From Cymbidium sinense (lineage: Eukaryota > Streptophyta > Magnoliopsida > Asparagales > Orchidaceae): a stretch of DNA of 64,000 bases. The notes below the pieces were generated by a model. That model was not told the DNA's origin. It saw only the letters and a list, made by a program, of their open reading frames with translations, and ran no database searches. Each line of letters opens with the position of its first letter. The first letter of the stretch is position 1. Location: positions 64,399,555 through 64,463,554 of the forward strand of contig CM038232.1 of NCBI GenBank assembly GCA_021442155.1. Direction: 5' to 3'. This document shows, in pieces, positions 25,601 through 41,021 of the stretch. A program made the position numbers and the translations under genes.

Positions 25601-26645
25601 TGAGATGGGTCTAATAATTAATTTATGATTGATTTAAGACATTGATTACAATCATTTTGGATTGGAATAAGATCTGGCCCAATTTGACCTAAAGGTCAAA
25701 TACGGTCAACTTGGGTTAAGTGGTTAAATTGACTTGGCTAAGTTCAATTGATTGTAATAGGGTCATCAAAGATGATCATTAATCATTTTAGAGAAGATTG
25801 GATGATTTGATTTGAGCTAATTTGAATTGAAACAAAGTTCGAACCAAATTAGTCCTTCTAGGCCAAATTGGGCTATGTGAACCAATTAGGTTGATTACAT
25901 AAAATTGATATGAATTGGGTGTAAAGAGGTGCTCAATGATGAATTAAGAGTTTATTAAAAGCTTGATTGCAATCAATTAGTTAGGCTTAATTTTGACTCA
26001 TTTGAACCATTTAGGTCAAATAGGTCAACTTAGGTCAATTGGGCCAATTAGCTTGGCCCATGGGATTTGGATGAATTGGCATGATTCATTAGATGTTCGG
26101 AACAATCATGAGATTTAAATCAAGTTAATTTGGTTTGAATCAAGTTGAATTGGGTTTTGGCCTTATCGAGTTCATATGGGTCAAGTTGAGTTAAGGGCCA
26201 AGTTGACTTGGTTTGATCCAATTTGGTTAAAGTCAAGGATTTATCAAGCTCGATTAAGATTCAAATGGTCTTAGATGGATTTGGTTTGGCCCTATTGAAT
26301 CCAAATAAGCTTAAGTTAAGTTAACTTGGTTACTTAACCCAATTGAACCATAATGGATAACATCGAGCCTAGGTCAAATTGATATTGGTTTGAGGATTGA
26401 TTTGCAATCATTTAGTTTAAGTTTGGTTAATTCACTTAATATAAGATTTGATTGAGTTCATGGTAGGTGATGTACTGCTTATCCTAAGCTGGAGTTTAAC
26501 CTAGGGTTAAACCCTATGAGTCTTAAGCTAGGGATTGGTATTCTCCTAATTACTAAAAATGTCTTAGTACTATAAAGTTCTTAATGCCTAGTTGAATCCT
26601 AAGCATAAGAAGGAGGCAGTCAACCTCACTCCAAAAGTGAGGTTA
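22640..26645 (+). repeat. Non-coding composite module, copy 2
   Basis: Same layout as copy 1. An AATTAA-rich block (22,640-23,990) carries 'gggaggtataggtcatccc' at about 23,711. A GC-richer block (24,000-24,950) has GCCACGTAG at 24,004 and 'ccttgtcggagctcaagaccg'. The GGTCAA-rich tract spans about 25,000-26,460. The closing block has CTCACTCCAAAAGTGAG (26,625-26,641). Copies 1 and 2 are clearly related but diverged. The open frames at 24,658-24,949 lie in the GC-richer block and show no domain. Confidence 0.65.
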
Positions 26646-27620
26646 ACATAAGTCTAATAGCATAAAGATACCAAGCATTGTACATGTTGAGTAGCATTAG
26701 CAATGAACCAAACAGTTGAAAATATTGGGTCAAATATTTCTCATTCAATATAACTTGATAGCTTGGCTCACATTCTACAAAAGAATTAATATGCATGTTA
26801 TTATAAATTTTAAACTTCTTCAAAATCTCCCTTGCATGACCTCATTTTCAGATGAATATTTTATCTTCTACTTAGTTGACTTCAATGCCCAAGTAGCAAG
26901 CCATACACTTATTATTAGTCATCTTAAACTCTTTAGTCATTGTTTGTTTGAACTATTTAAACGTGCTTGAATTGCTTTCAATGAATATTAGATCATCAAC
27001 GAAAAAATCAATAAATCTCCATTCTTATTTTTAATGTAAAGAGTACGCACATAAGCCATTTTCTTATAAGTATTTGTTAATCGATTATTCCATTTGTTCT
27101 CTATTCAACCTATAAAAAACTTTCATTAACTTTAAAATTTTATCTTCTCAGCATTTAACTTCATAATGAAGTGACTATAGAATAAAGATATCTTCTTCAA
27201 CGATTTCATTTAAGAAGACAAATTTTACATCTATTAATGTATTCTTCACTTGTTTTGAATTGCTAAGTCCAATTGTTTTTAATTGAGTAATTATAACAAA
27301 TATATCATCATAGTCAATGTCAGCTCTTTGACTATAGTCTTTTGCTATTAATCTTGCCCTATCTGTTTTAACTTCTTCTTTAGCATTCTTCTTTAGCATT
27401 CTTCTTTATTTTATATACCCAATTCACACCAATTATCTTGTACCTTTAGGAAGTGAAGTTTGCTCCTTTGTATCATTCCTCTCAATTATTTTGATTTCCT
27501 CATCTATAACATATTTTTACATCTTACTTTGTATAGCATCTTGAAAGTTTGTGATTCTCAATTACCTCATTAAGATCTTGTAAGCCCCTAAACTATGGTA
27601 CTCTTTCACTCAAATTTTCA
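26646..27620 (-). pseudogene. Ty1/copia reverse transcriptase remnant
   Basis: Minus-strand pieces of a copia RT in correct order, from high to low coordinate. First is KTDRARLIAKDYSQRADIDY-D (about 27,290-27,370), the 'KARLVAKGYSQ-GIDYxE' start. Then LIDVKFVFLNEIVEEDIFI (about 27,180-27,240), the 'LDVKSAFLNG' block. Then FVDDLIFIESN (about 26,970-27,005), equivalent to the catalytic YVDD motif, followed by MTKEFKMTN and YLGIEV, and finally a 'GSLLMLLN' block near 26,690. Frames change several times and stops occur. The catalytic double Asp is kept but the frame is broken. Confidence 0.9.
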
Positions 27621-28690
27621 CTTAAGACTAAAGATGAGTTTTCTTGAGCACTTGTAAGTTGTATTGTTGGTAGGGTAGTAGGTTCCTCTCTTGCTTGCTC
27701 TATTTTTTATTTCATTATGTCTTCTTTTTTCTTTAAAGAATGGGGAATAGTTTTTATCTTCATTGTGTGGTCCCCAATCCCATTCTTCTTTCTCATAAAA
27801 CATGACATCTCAACTAATAATTGTCTTAGTATTTAGATTATATATCTTAAAGCCTTTTTATTTAGTGTCAGCTAATAAAATTAACTTCTCACTCTTATTA
27901 TATAGTTTACTAATTGTATTATCAAGCACAAAGCTTTCATCTTTATTGTGTGGTCCCAAATCCCATTGTTCTTTCTCATCAAACATGACATCTCAACTAA
28001 TGATTATCTAAGTATTTAGATTGCATATCATAAAGCCTTTTCAGTTAGTAGCATGGCTAATAAAATCAACTTCTCACGCTTATTATATAGTTTACTAATT
28101 GTATTATCAAGCACATGACATGTGTTATATTTCAAAAAGCCCTTAAATGAGAGGTTTCCACTCCATGCTTATTATGGTATCCTTCCCCCCACATGCTTCT
28201 TCTTGTTAGTAAACAACACATGTAGTCATTTCCATTTAAAATTTTTTAGTAATCTCCTACTTTTTAACACATTTCATGTATTTTAAGAAAGATTCAATCC
28301 TTTTTCTACAATTTCGTTTCATTGAGAGGATCTCAAAATTATTGGAGGTCACCATTAGCTTCAAAGAATTCTTAAAATTCTTTAGAAGTGAATTTTTCTC
28401 CTCATTTAGATTACAAGGCTTTAATCTTCAGTCTACTCTTTTTCTGCATTACAACCTTAAACTTCATGAATAATCCAAAAACCTTTAATTTTGATTAAAT
28501 AATAATACTCAAGTATTGCATATAAAATCATCTATGAAGAGAATAAAATAGTTACTCCTACCTAATAAGATTGGCTTTATTAGACCACAAGCATGTGTGT
28601 ATGAGCTCAAGCGGCTTTTATGCTCTTAAACTTTACTCTCTTAGAAAACTTTTTCTAAAATGCTTCATAGGCAAACATGCTTTACATAAT
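27621..28690 (-). pseudogene. Ty1/copia integrase region remnant with local tandem duplication
   Basis: On the minus strand: [18 protein letters not shown] and SNYFILFIDDF near 28,530-28,670 match the zinc-finger/integrase start of copia pol ('GKQHRxSFPK', 'SRYFITFIDD'). GEKFTSKEFKEFFEANG near 28,360-28,420 matches the 'GGEFTSxEF' integrase core. DVMFYEKEEWDWG near 27,770-27,810 matches the 'VVFDExxxWDW' end of integrase. The last part and its 5' flank are present twice, 183 bp apart. Several stops and shifts show it is dead. Confidence 0.88.
27749..28110. repeat. ~183-bp tandem duplication inside the copia remnant
   Basis: 'attgtgtggtcc' and the following ~150 bases occur at 27,762 and again at 27,945. 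Both continue through 'cttctttctcat(a/c)aaacatgacatctcaacta', 'aaagcc', and 'cttattatatagtttactaattgtattatcaagcac'. The two units differ by scattered substitutions. This created the two apparent plus-strand frames here, which are antisense artefacts. Confidence 0.85.
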
Positions 28691-31989
<3,299 letters not shown>

Positions 31990-32566
31990 GGTTTAACCCT
32001 CTTAGGCATTTTCAAAATCTTGTGTTATGGAATCATAATTAGGGTTTGAGATGCTTTCTTTATCAATTTCAAAAATATAAAGCCCAATCATAGGATAGTT
32101 TGAGATGCTCGTTAGGTTTCCTAGCATCGTGAGCATCTCCTACTTATCTTCCTTTGGCTTCGATAATAACTCTCTCTTTGATCAATCACATTTGATCTTC
32201 AAAAATAAACTAATCGATTGATAATCCTACCCTTTTAAAATCTTTAGAGACAATAATCATTTACCTTAATTGAAAATATTCCTAAGGAATCCCCTTCCTT
32301 AGGATGTAATTAACTATGGGGGCTTACCCCTATAGGGAACTTAACGACGATTTAAAATAAACCATGCTTTACTTTTTCATATAAAGTAGGAGAAGAATCT
32401 CTAGTACACATGTAGACCCATTGTCCTTAGAAGTCCTTATTCAGGTTATTAGGTCCATTATAAGGTAGTGACTTTTATCTTTCGGGATAGTACACTTCTC
32501 CTCAATGTCATACCCGATCACCTTAATAAGAATATTTGTGGATCTACGTGATTTCCAAATGCATAA
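31990..32566 (+). repeat. Partial Tat-like LTR (3' part), plus strand
   Basis: This matches about 1,430-2,000 and 8,390-8,962: 'cataggatagtttg(a/g)gatgctc', 'ggatgtaattaactatgggggctt', 'agtgacttttatctttcg(g/a)gatagtacac'. It joins directly to the AATTAA-rich block of copy 3, without the 5' LTR portion. Copy 3 plus this LTR piece are in sense orientation relative to each other. Confidence 0.75.
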
Positions 32567-32843
32567 AAGAAGCATATTTCTATCTTCATTTTATTTCGCA
32601 TAGATTTGAAGATGGAAGTATATCTCTTAGAGAAATTAAAAAATTTTCACCACATGCTAATAATAGAACTCACTTGTTATTGCTAGATTCTTTATCTTCT
32701 TTTTTCATGGCCTCCCAAATGTCATGTACTCTAAGGTGTACCTTCATTTTGATACTTCAACTATAATAGTCACTTGCCCTTACAATTGGAACTTAGAAGG
32801 AAACCATTCCACCATTTATCATCTCTTTAGTAAAGAAGTTGAT
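32567..32843 (-). pseudogene. Ty1/copia gag N-terminal remnant
   Basis: Reading the minus strand from just after the primer site: INGGMVSF-x-VPIV, a tyrosine-rich step, then SIKMKVHLRVHDIWEAM. These match the usual start of plant copia gag ('NGGxxxxxIPxLxKxNYxxWSxxMKxLLxxQDxWExV'). One in-frame stop replaces the expected Trp before SIKMKV. Further stops follow toward 32,600. By position and strand it may belong to the same element as the pol pieces at 26,646-28,690. Confidence 0.75.
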
Positions 32844-32855
32844 GCTTTGATACCA
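32844..32855 (-). other. Copia primer-binding site
   Basis: Minus-strand TGGTATCAAAGC, one base from the standard TGGTATCAGAGC site complementary to initiator tRNA-Met. It lies just 5' of the gag start on the minus strand, so the 5' LTR should lie at higher coordinates. Confidence 0.75.
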
Positions 32856-33099
32856 CTTTTTGGGAATGAGAAGACTTTCACAACTAGGCAAAGACTAAAA
32901 CTGAAGAGAAATTTGAAGCTAGATGTTACTAATTTTATTTCTTACTTTTTTATATAAACTCAAGAATATAACCTCTATTTATAACGTTGACCTAATTTTT
33001 GAATAAGGTTAACATCACTTCTAAAATCAATAATTATGATGTCCTAATGCTAGATAGAAATATCCTAATTAAGTGCTTAGGACATTATACCTAATGACC
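32856..33099 (-). other. Probable stump of the copia 5' LTR
   Basis: Immediately upstream, in minus-strand sense, of the primer site. It is AT-rich. No second LTR copy was found to prove it, and the border with the TTGACC-rich tract near 33,100 is approximate. Confidence 0.35.
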
Positions 33100-33774
33100 T
33101 AGTGCACCTTCTGGGTTTGATCTAACCTAATGGGCTTAGGTAGATTTAACCCAAATTTCAAACTTGAACTAAATCAAAAATTAAGCATGAGACATGAAAT
33201 TGAATAAATCCAAGTCCAAACCAAAGGTGAAAAATTAGTCAACCTTTCAAACATAGGTTTAACTTATGTAGGGCTCACTAAGTCAAAGGTCAACCCACCA
33301 AAAATTGACCAAATAAAATCATCCTAAATAGTCCAAATGATAATATATTCATGTTTAAACATGAATCTAAAAGAAAATGAACCTCATAATACCTTAATTA
33401 GGCTAAAAAGGTCACTTGACCTAAATAAGCCTAAGTGAACTATATTGGGTTAAAATTCAAATTAAACCACAATTAATTCAAATTAGTTGCATTAAATCAC
33501 TTCGGTATGATTAGTAAGCATAGATCAACTAATCATTGAGTCCAATTTGCCTAGAATGGCCACTTGACCTAAATAGATTCAAACTTAACCCAAATTTAAC
33601 CCATAAGACCAACATGGGTCAAATTGAATTTGAGCCTTAAATAAATGAAATAATTTGATCCAATGCATTCCAAAGTGATTGGATTACCTTCATTAAAAGC
33701 TAAATACACTCTAATTTTGTCAAATAAATCATTTGATTCAATTTGGCTCAGCCCAAATCTATATGCAAGATTGA
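33100..33774 (-). repeat. Further TTGACC-rich tract related to module copy 3
   Basis: Same word composition as 29,100-30,560 ('cacttgacctaaat', 'gggtcaaattgaat'). It is separated from it by the LTR piece and copia gag, and ends abruptly at the start of the 2-kb tandem duplication. No gene. Confidence 0.55.
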
Positions 33775-35803
33775 GAATCGTAATCTTTAAAATTAAAAAC
33801 TCTCCCTCGTTGACCTAATTTGGAAGTACTGTTCTTTTGTTAAGTATTTATATGAAAAGGAATTGTGTATGTTTTTGAGATATCACATGAATTTCATTAA
33901 CATGATAATATTATAAATTATTAGTGATAGGATCTTGATTATGTTAGTTGGAGATAATTGCGATTTTATAGTTATGACATGTTGCCGTAATGCAATTCTA
34001 AGATACTGTAGATGTTTGAGTTTTTTATAGTGGAGAATTGGTAAAGTTTGTATTAAAGAAAAATGTGTGTACATAATGTATGTTGAAATTGATGAACATA
34101 TATACAAGTGAATATTGCTAGTATTAATAGTTATGTGGTGATCAAAGTGTTCCTATTTTTAGTAATAAATTTATATCAGATATGGCTAGAGAATCAAAAT
34201 TTATTTTGTTCTGGGTTCAAGAACACTCGCAAAGGAATGTATCACTATGGTTAATTACATATAGTGGTACATCTAAGAATATTCTTGATTAAAAGAATTT
34301 TGCTTTTGTTTTAAAATCATTCAAATAGGTTTAGTCAAGGAGTGCATTGTCATTTTTATAGGGGTTACCTCATGTTGTCATGGTTAAATCAGGTCACCAA
34401 GAAGAGGATGAACTATCATAACCCAGCAAAGCAGTCATCTATGAATGACATCAATGATATATCAAGGAAGTAGAATGGACTTAAGAGGGGTTCAAAGGTT
34501 AAGTAAGGAATTTTTAAGATTGATAGATATAACATGGTCAAGATTTTATAGATGCATTGATCTAGGTTATTAGATCCTAAGTCTATTTAGCCATGAAAGT
34601 AGTTGACCGTAGGAATCCCATGTCAACAGTCCATGAATTGCATCATTCTAGGGGAATTCTATAGACTCAAAGTCAAATAAAGAGATTAACCTAGAATTTT
34701 ATGACTCTAATCAGGTGGAAAAAATATGAGGATAGGGCTTACTTTCCAAGTATTGAGGAATGCCTATGGAAGGAGAAACATAATGGATAATTTGACCACA
34801 AAAATTGAATTTATCAACATAGACTTACATTTCTATCTTAATCAGGACAATCACTAACATCCTATAGCACTTTAGACAACCACTTAGGCAAATATAAATT
34901 ATGCGTCTAATCATGTTGAGAGGAACAATTACTCCATAGGGAGATACAATGATGTAATATTTTTCTACTCTTAGTGTAGGGGCTCTACTAGTATATATTT
35001 GGTTAGATCATGACATGTGGTTTTATTTTGAAAGGTCTTCATAAGCCATACATCTAGAACATTTTTATGAAAATTTTGAATATTTTGATACCTTTCTTTT
35101 TAAGGTTATCTTTGCAAATTATTAGGATTTTGCTAAAAAAGATAATTTTATCTTAAGAGCCTAGTGTATATGTGGGCCAAGACAATTAGTAAATAGAAAG
35201 AAAGTAGACAAAAGCATCACACAAGTGCATAAAGTAAACACACAATGAAATAATAAATAATAAAGGTTAGTTGAAGTTGGGGTTAGCATACTCTAGTAAA
35301 AGAAAAATAAAGAAGCAATGCATATATACATCCTCAATCCTTAATTCATACAAAAATTAATATTTAATTCTAAGGTATGAACATGAGCTAATTGCTCTTG
35401 GCCTTTGCTTTCACATGATCTCAATCTTGATGCTCCACAGAGGAGTCATACTTATACTTTAATTTCAATAAAGACTCTTCTTATACTCTAGAAATACATA
35501 AAAAATTATAAAATTATATATTTGATTTTCTTAGAAAACAAATGTTAATATACAAATATAAACAACATGTCATGCACATAATGGACCATGTTCGATAACA
35601 GGGGTAAACTAGCAAGCATCTGCTGAGAAGGCATTATTATTTATTCATTTATTTATTTATAGCTTCTCCATTTTTGATATGATCTTTGCAAAAGCACACA
35701 TATATATTTTCAATTTAGTGTACTCACACCCAAAAATATCACAGAAAGGTAAATATAAAATGTTCAATTGACATAGAAAAGCATACCAAAGTAGCCACAT
35801 AGT
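33775..35803. repeat. 2.03-kb tandem duplication, unit 1
   Basis: The unit starts 'gaatcgtaatctttaaaattaaaaactctccct' and ends 'aaagtagccacatagt'. The next unit abuts it without any spacer. No domain-bearing open frame was recognised; translations are full of stops. A short '(tta)tttatttatttatag' run is at about 35,641. It could be an old LTR-element piece that was later duplicated as a block. Confidence 0.9.
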
Positions 35804-37847
35804 GAATCGTAATTTTTAAAATTAAAAACTCTCCCTTGTTGACCTAATTTAGAAGTACTGTTCTTTTGTCAAGTATTTATATGAAAAGGAATTGTGTATG
35901 TTTTTGAGATATCACATGAATTTCATTAACATGATAATATTATAAATTATTTGTGATAGGATCTTGATTGTGTTAGTTGGAGATAATTGCGATTTTATAG
36001 TTATGACATGTTTCCGTAATGCAATTCTAAGATACTGTAGATGTTTTGAGTTTTTTATAGTGGAGAATTGGTAAAGTTTGTATTAAAGAAAAATGTGTGT
36101 ACATAATGTATGTTGAAATTGATGAACATATAAACAAGTGAATATTGATAGTATTAATAGTTATGTGGTGATCAAAGTGTTCCTATTTTAGTAATAAATT
36201 TATATCATATATGACTAGAGAATCAAAATTTATTTTGTTCTGGGTTCAAGAACACTCGCAAAGGAATGTATCACTTTGGTTAATTACATATAGTGGTACA
36301 TCTAAGAATATTCTTGATTAAAAGAATTTTGCTTTTGTTTTAAAATCTTTCAAATAAGTTTAGTCAAGGAGTGCATTGTCATTTTTATAGGGGTTACCTC
36401 ATGTTGTCATGGTTAAATCAGGTCACCAAGAAGAGGATGAACTATCATAACCCAGCGAAGCAGTCGTCTATGAATGACATCAATGATATATCAAGGAAGT
36501 AGAATGGACTTAAGAGGGGTTCAAAGGTTAAGTAAGGAATTTTTAAGATTGATAGATATAACATGGTCAAGATTTTATAGATGCATTGATCTAGGTTATT
36601 AGATCCTAAGTCTATTTAGCCATGAAAGTAGTTGACCGTAGGAATCCCATGTCAACAGTCCATGAATTGCATCATTCTAGGGGAATTCTATAGACTCAAA
36701 GTCAAATAAAGAGATTAACCTAGAATTTTATGACTCTAATCGTGGAAAAAATATGAGGATAGGGCTTACTTTCCAAGTATTGAGGAATGCCTATGGAAGG
36801 AGAAACATAATGGATAATTTGACCACAAAAATTGAATTTATCAACATAGACTTACATTTATATCTTAATCAGGACAATCACTAACATCCTATAGCACTTT
36901 AGACAACCACTTAAGCAAATATAAATTATGCGTCTAATCATGTTGAGAGGAACAATTACTCCATAGGGAGATACAATGATGTAATATTTTCTGTTCTTAG
37001 TGTAGGGGCTCTACTAGTATATATTTGGTTAGATCATGACATGTGGTTTTATTTTGAAAGGTCATCATAAGCCATACATCTAGAACATTTTTTATGAAAA
37101 TTTTGAATATTTTGATACCTTTCTTTTTAAGGTTATCTTTGCAAATTATTAGGATTTTGTTAAAAAAGATAATTTTATCTTAAGAGCGTAGTGTATATGT
37201 GAGCCAAGACAATTAGTAAATAGAAAGAAAGTAGACAAAAGCATCACACAAGTGCATAAAGTAAACACACAATGAAATAATAAATAATAAAGGTTAGTTG
37301 AAGTTGGGGGTTCTGCATTATACTCTAGTAAAAAGAAAAATAAAGAAGCAATTGGGCTCTGCATATATACATCCTCAATCCTTAATTCATACAAAAATTA
37401 ATATTTAATTCTAAGGTATGAACATGAGCTAATTGCTCTTGGCCTTTGCTTTCACATGATCTCAATCTTGATGCTCCACAGAGGAGTCATACTTATACTT
37501 TAATTTCAATAAAGACTCTTCTTATACTCTAGAAATACATAAAAAATTATAAAATTATATATTTGATTTTCTTAGAAAACAAATGTTAATATACAAATAT
37601 AAACATGTCATGCACATAATGGACCATGTTCAATAACAAGGGTAAACTAGCAAGCATCTGCTGAGAAGGCATTATTATTTATTCATTTATTTATTTATAG
37701 CTTCTCCATTTTTGATATGATCTTTGCAAAAGCACACATATATATTTTCAATTTAGTGTGCACATCTCACACCCAAAAAATATCACAGAAAGGTAAATAT
37801 AAAATGTTCAATTGACATAGAAAAGCATACCAAAGTAGCCACATAGT
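35804..37847. repeat. 2.04-kb tandem duplication, unit 2
   Basis: Nearly identical to unit 1, with long runs showing no difference. It differs by scattered single bases, a small deletion near 36,740 ('aatcgtgg' against 'aatcaggtgg'), and three short length differences near 37,308, 37,352 and 37,760 where unit 2 is longer. The high identity contrasts with the decay around it. Confidence 0.9.
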
Positions 37848-38429
37848 GAATAATTTGAACTACACTCTATGCTAGACTAAGCAAACAGCAACGGGTGTGC
37901 CTACCACAGCACATGGTGTGTGCTAGTCAATGTGGTTAAGAGCATACCCATACGATCTTGATATGACCACCAAGTCTGATCTCAACATAAAATTTAACTA
38001 GCTTAAGATTTGTCATTCTAGTTTAATGATTTTAAAATAGTTTTAGAGATACGTAAATAAATTGGTTTTTTTATGAAGTGAAAATAAAAATTTCAAAAAA
38101 AGATTTTGACCTTATATATGATCTAATTATTTAGAATGATAAATCCTATACTACTTGTGATTTTTAGAATGATCATATTAGTCAGGTCATGCCTTAAGTC
38201 TATGTGAATTCGTCCATTGAAGTGCTGACGAATCTAACTTGGACCTACATGCAAATGACATGACAATGATGGGTAACATGACATACATGCAACCTACATG
38301 ACATACATGTAATTAGACATTCCATGCTTTTACGACATAGACACCAAAATAAGACATTCAAGTATTAGATTACATGACTAAAAGAATACAATATGCTTAC
38401 ACAATAAACGATTAATTCTAAGATGTTGC
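37848..38429. other. Unassigned AT-rich spacer
   Basis: No open frame, domain or clear repeat recognised. 'acatgacatacatg' is locally repeated near 38,280-38,310. Confidence 0.4.
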
Positions 38430-39020
38430 GAAATAGGAGAGACGAATGTGATGAAGAAGTTAGAGGGGACAACATCGTAGTGCTGCATGTGTAGTGCTTA
38501 AGTGTTATACTTTGTTCCCCAAATAGTACGGGTAGCACCATGGCGCTCTATGTGCAACACCTAGGTGTTATATCATGTGTCCCAAGATAGCGCCTAGGCA
38601 CTGTAGACTATTCAAAGACGATAAAGATAGTGCAGCGAAGCTACATACATAGCACATAAGCATTGTACTTCCTGTTCTCAGGTCACAGGACTAACTCATC
38701 ACGACGCATGAATATATGATGTGTGTGCTAGTGTCTGAATGACATGACCTAAAATGCGTGAAATAAACCCACTTAATGAAAAAAATCAAGGTTTTATAAC
38801 TCTTAAATGCCTCATTGGGTTTGGATATAGGGTAATAAGCTCATAATCATTATATTTGACATAAATGCAGTAATCATAAGTTGAAATGTGGTTAGCTTAG
38901 GGAACAACATTGTGGTGCTACATATGTAGTGCAAAGGCATTGTGTTTACAATCTGGTCAACATCGAGGCGCTACGGATGTAGCGTCGAGGTACTATGTTG
39001 ATAGAGAGCAATGTCATGGC
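38430..39020. repeat. Degenerate GC-rich palindromic repeats (GCGCTAC...GTAGCGC type)
   Basis: About six loosely spaced copies of a 35-50 bp unit whose centre is GGCGCTAC-N(3-4)-GTAGCGCC with decay. The clearest is 'aggcgctacggatgtagcgtcgaggt' at 38,965-38,990. Others are near 38,478, 38,535, 38,587, 38,632 and 38,915. Flanks often carry 'aggtgttat' or 'aggcattgt'. CpG-to-TpG/CpA changes could explain most differences between copies. Confidence 0.7.
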
Positions 39021-40099
39021 GTTGGGGGATCTAGGGTTTTTTTTATTATAATCATTAAGAGAAATACAAGAGATGGGGTGATTTTCTATCCTAGGATTTC
39101 CTTAAAGCACAAACACCTAGATCTAATACTCTACAGCAAACCTAGCGGGCTCTAAAAAATGGAAAGTGAGAAACTGACCAAAATACTCACATTTGCAAGG
39201 CTTGTAAGTTGATCCCCGGGTCATTGCTTCTCGTCACCCAACTGAATGAACCTTCCTCGAGCTCGAACAGGCAAAATGCCTTATTTGATTTTTCTCTAAG
39301 GAAGCACCATTTTTCCTCAAAAGGCTTCTTTGGTTTTCAAAAGGGGAGAATCTCGAAGAAAATTTAAAAATGGGAAGAGGAAATTCAAAGAGATACCCTA
39401 GCCATCCAGGAGATAGGAGGAAAGAGGGAGTCTAGAAAGCTCAACCCTCGGCCTTAGGGCTGAAATCCTTTTATTTAGGGGAATTTGGAGGGTGGGTCAA
39501 AGGACAAAAATCCCCTTCTTAAAAATTTGAAAAAATCATGACTGAAATGGGCATTTGACCACCACATGCCAAAATATTGCTGAAAAATCTCCGCTTTTTG
39601 CTGCAAATCTTTTCAAATCTAGATGATAGCAAAATGACGTTGGACATCGCAACATTGCAATGCTCTATCTCCTATTTGCAAGAGGAGAGATAGGGAGAGT
39701 GGAACTGTAGAGCTGACCATGGGCACCATGGCCTTGCTCATGTATAGAAAAAATATCTCCAAGTAGATGAAACGGCGTCACGATGCTAGCTATTGGCTTG
39801 CTGAGACCACTTTCAAGATTGCCAGACTTACCAAGATCCTTCAAGAGGTCACCTAGACTCATATCAGAGGTAGACAAGATCATTCTAGAGTTTGACGAGT
39901 CGTTACTGAGCTTGCTAGGATCATCCCAAATATCGACGAGATCATTCTGGGGATTGTCGAATCTACTGAATTATATCTTGCTATGTTTGTTATATCAAAA
40001 ATGATGCCAACAAATTGTTTTATGATAAGAGAATATCATGAAGACTAGTAAATTTTAAAAATTGTAGTTAGGTCAAATATGTTGCATGAATAGTGTGTG
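39021..40099. other. Unassigned region, possibly the body of an old LTR
   Basis: GC content is higher than average at 39,180-39,500. It contains 'ctcggccttagggctgaaatcc' and 'ttttatttaggggaatttgg', a style seen in plant LTR transcription-start regions. No partner LTR is present in the window. The overlapping frames near 39,665-40,004 on both strands have no recognisable domain. Confidence 0.3.
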
Positions 40100-40430
40100 A
40101 AACAATTAAAAATGCCATTATAAGCTAAAATGAGCATTCTTGAAGCAAAAATGATATATTGAGGAATGATTATATTAGGGAGCAATGGGAGTAAAATTTA
40201 TTAAAAAAAAGATATTAGATAATAGACATAGGTGGTTTAGATATGTATAACGAAGAGTAGAAAATGTTCTAATTATATGAGTGAAGTAAATTAATATTGA
40301 AGTATTATAAAGACTTTGATGTTGAAAAAAGTTAAAAGAAATAAAAGTTGTGTAATAGGTTTTGGGTAAAAAAGACTTAACAACATGTGTCACTCATCAT
40401 GAATTGCTTAATAACGATGATTCATAATGT
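40100..40430 (+). pseudogene. RTE-like LINE ORF2 C-terminal remnant
   Basis: Pieces in order on the plus strand: AKMSILEAKM, a GAMGVKF-like step, then the marker RWFRYV-stop-RRVEN (40,228-40,260), equivalent to the 'RWFGHVQRR' of plant LINE ORF2 C-termini. KKLKEIKVV and GKKDLTTCVTH follow, matching the 'GRPKxTWxEVVKKDL' end. Several stops and shifts. It is 5'-truncated and lacks a clear tail. Confidence 0.7.
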
Positions 40431-41021
40431 TGATTTTAAGTAGTTATAATTACTAATGATGTGTATTTTAAAGTTGAATTAAAGGTTTAAAGTTAGTAAA
40501 TAAAGGTATGATGGTATTTATCTATAATTGTGCACCCTAGAGATGTAAAATTTTATAGCCTACCTTGTACTATATGCATACATGATCAAGATTGTTGTCT
40601 TGGAAATGGGATTGGAGATTAATGAGAATGTTTATTAAATAAGTTGTTGTTATTTAATGATAATTATTTTTTATTATATACTTGTATGGTTTGCATGCAT
40701 TTTTTTTGTTTTAATTTGATTGCTCTTGATGTCATCATTATTAACCTTCCTATGCATGTCTATATCGTTAGTGTTTGACTAACTTATGACTAAGACCATG
40801 AGACAACAAAGATCTTATGCAAGACTACCTACCCCTATGGTGGAAGAAACAACCATCCTCCACACATTTTGGGAGGAGAATTTAGATATAAGAGATTAAA
40901 AGATCAAATACTATCATATGATTTTTTTTGCCCAAGAAATTATTTGATGACATTGAGGTCACCAAATCTCCATGGAGATCAACTAGCACACGGTGGAAGG
41001 AATAGAATTCCAAATTGGAGC
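40431..41021. other. Unassigned spacer
   Basis: AT-rich to about 40,790, then somewhat more balanced up to the target-site duplication of the chromovirus. A short frame at 40,869-41,087 runs across the transposon border, so it cannot be an ancestral gene. Confidence 0.4.

Noticed and set aside
26716..28473. Plus-strand frames of 65-84 codons
   Set aside because: They are antisense to the copia pol remnants on the minus strand.
33775..37847. Reading the 2-kb duplication as the two LTRs of an element
   Set aside because: The units abut directly with no internal region, primer site or polypurine tract between them.
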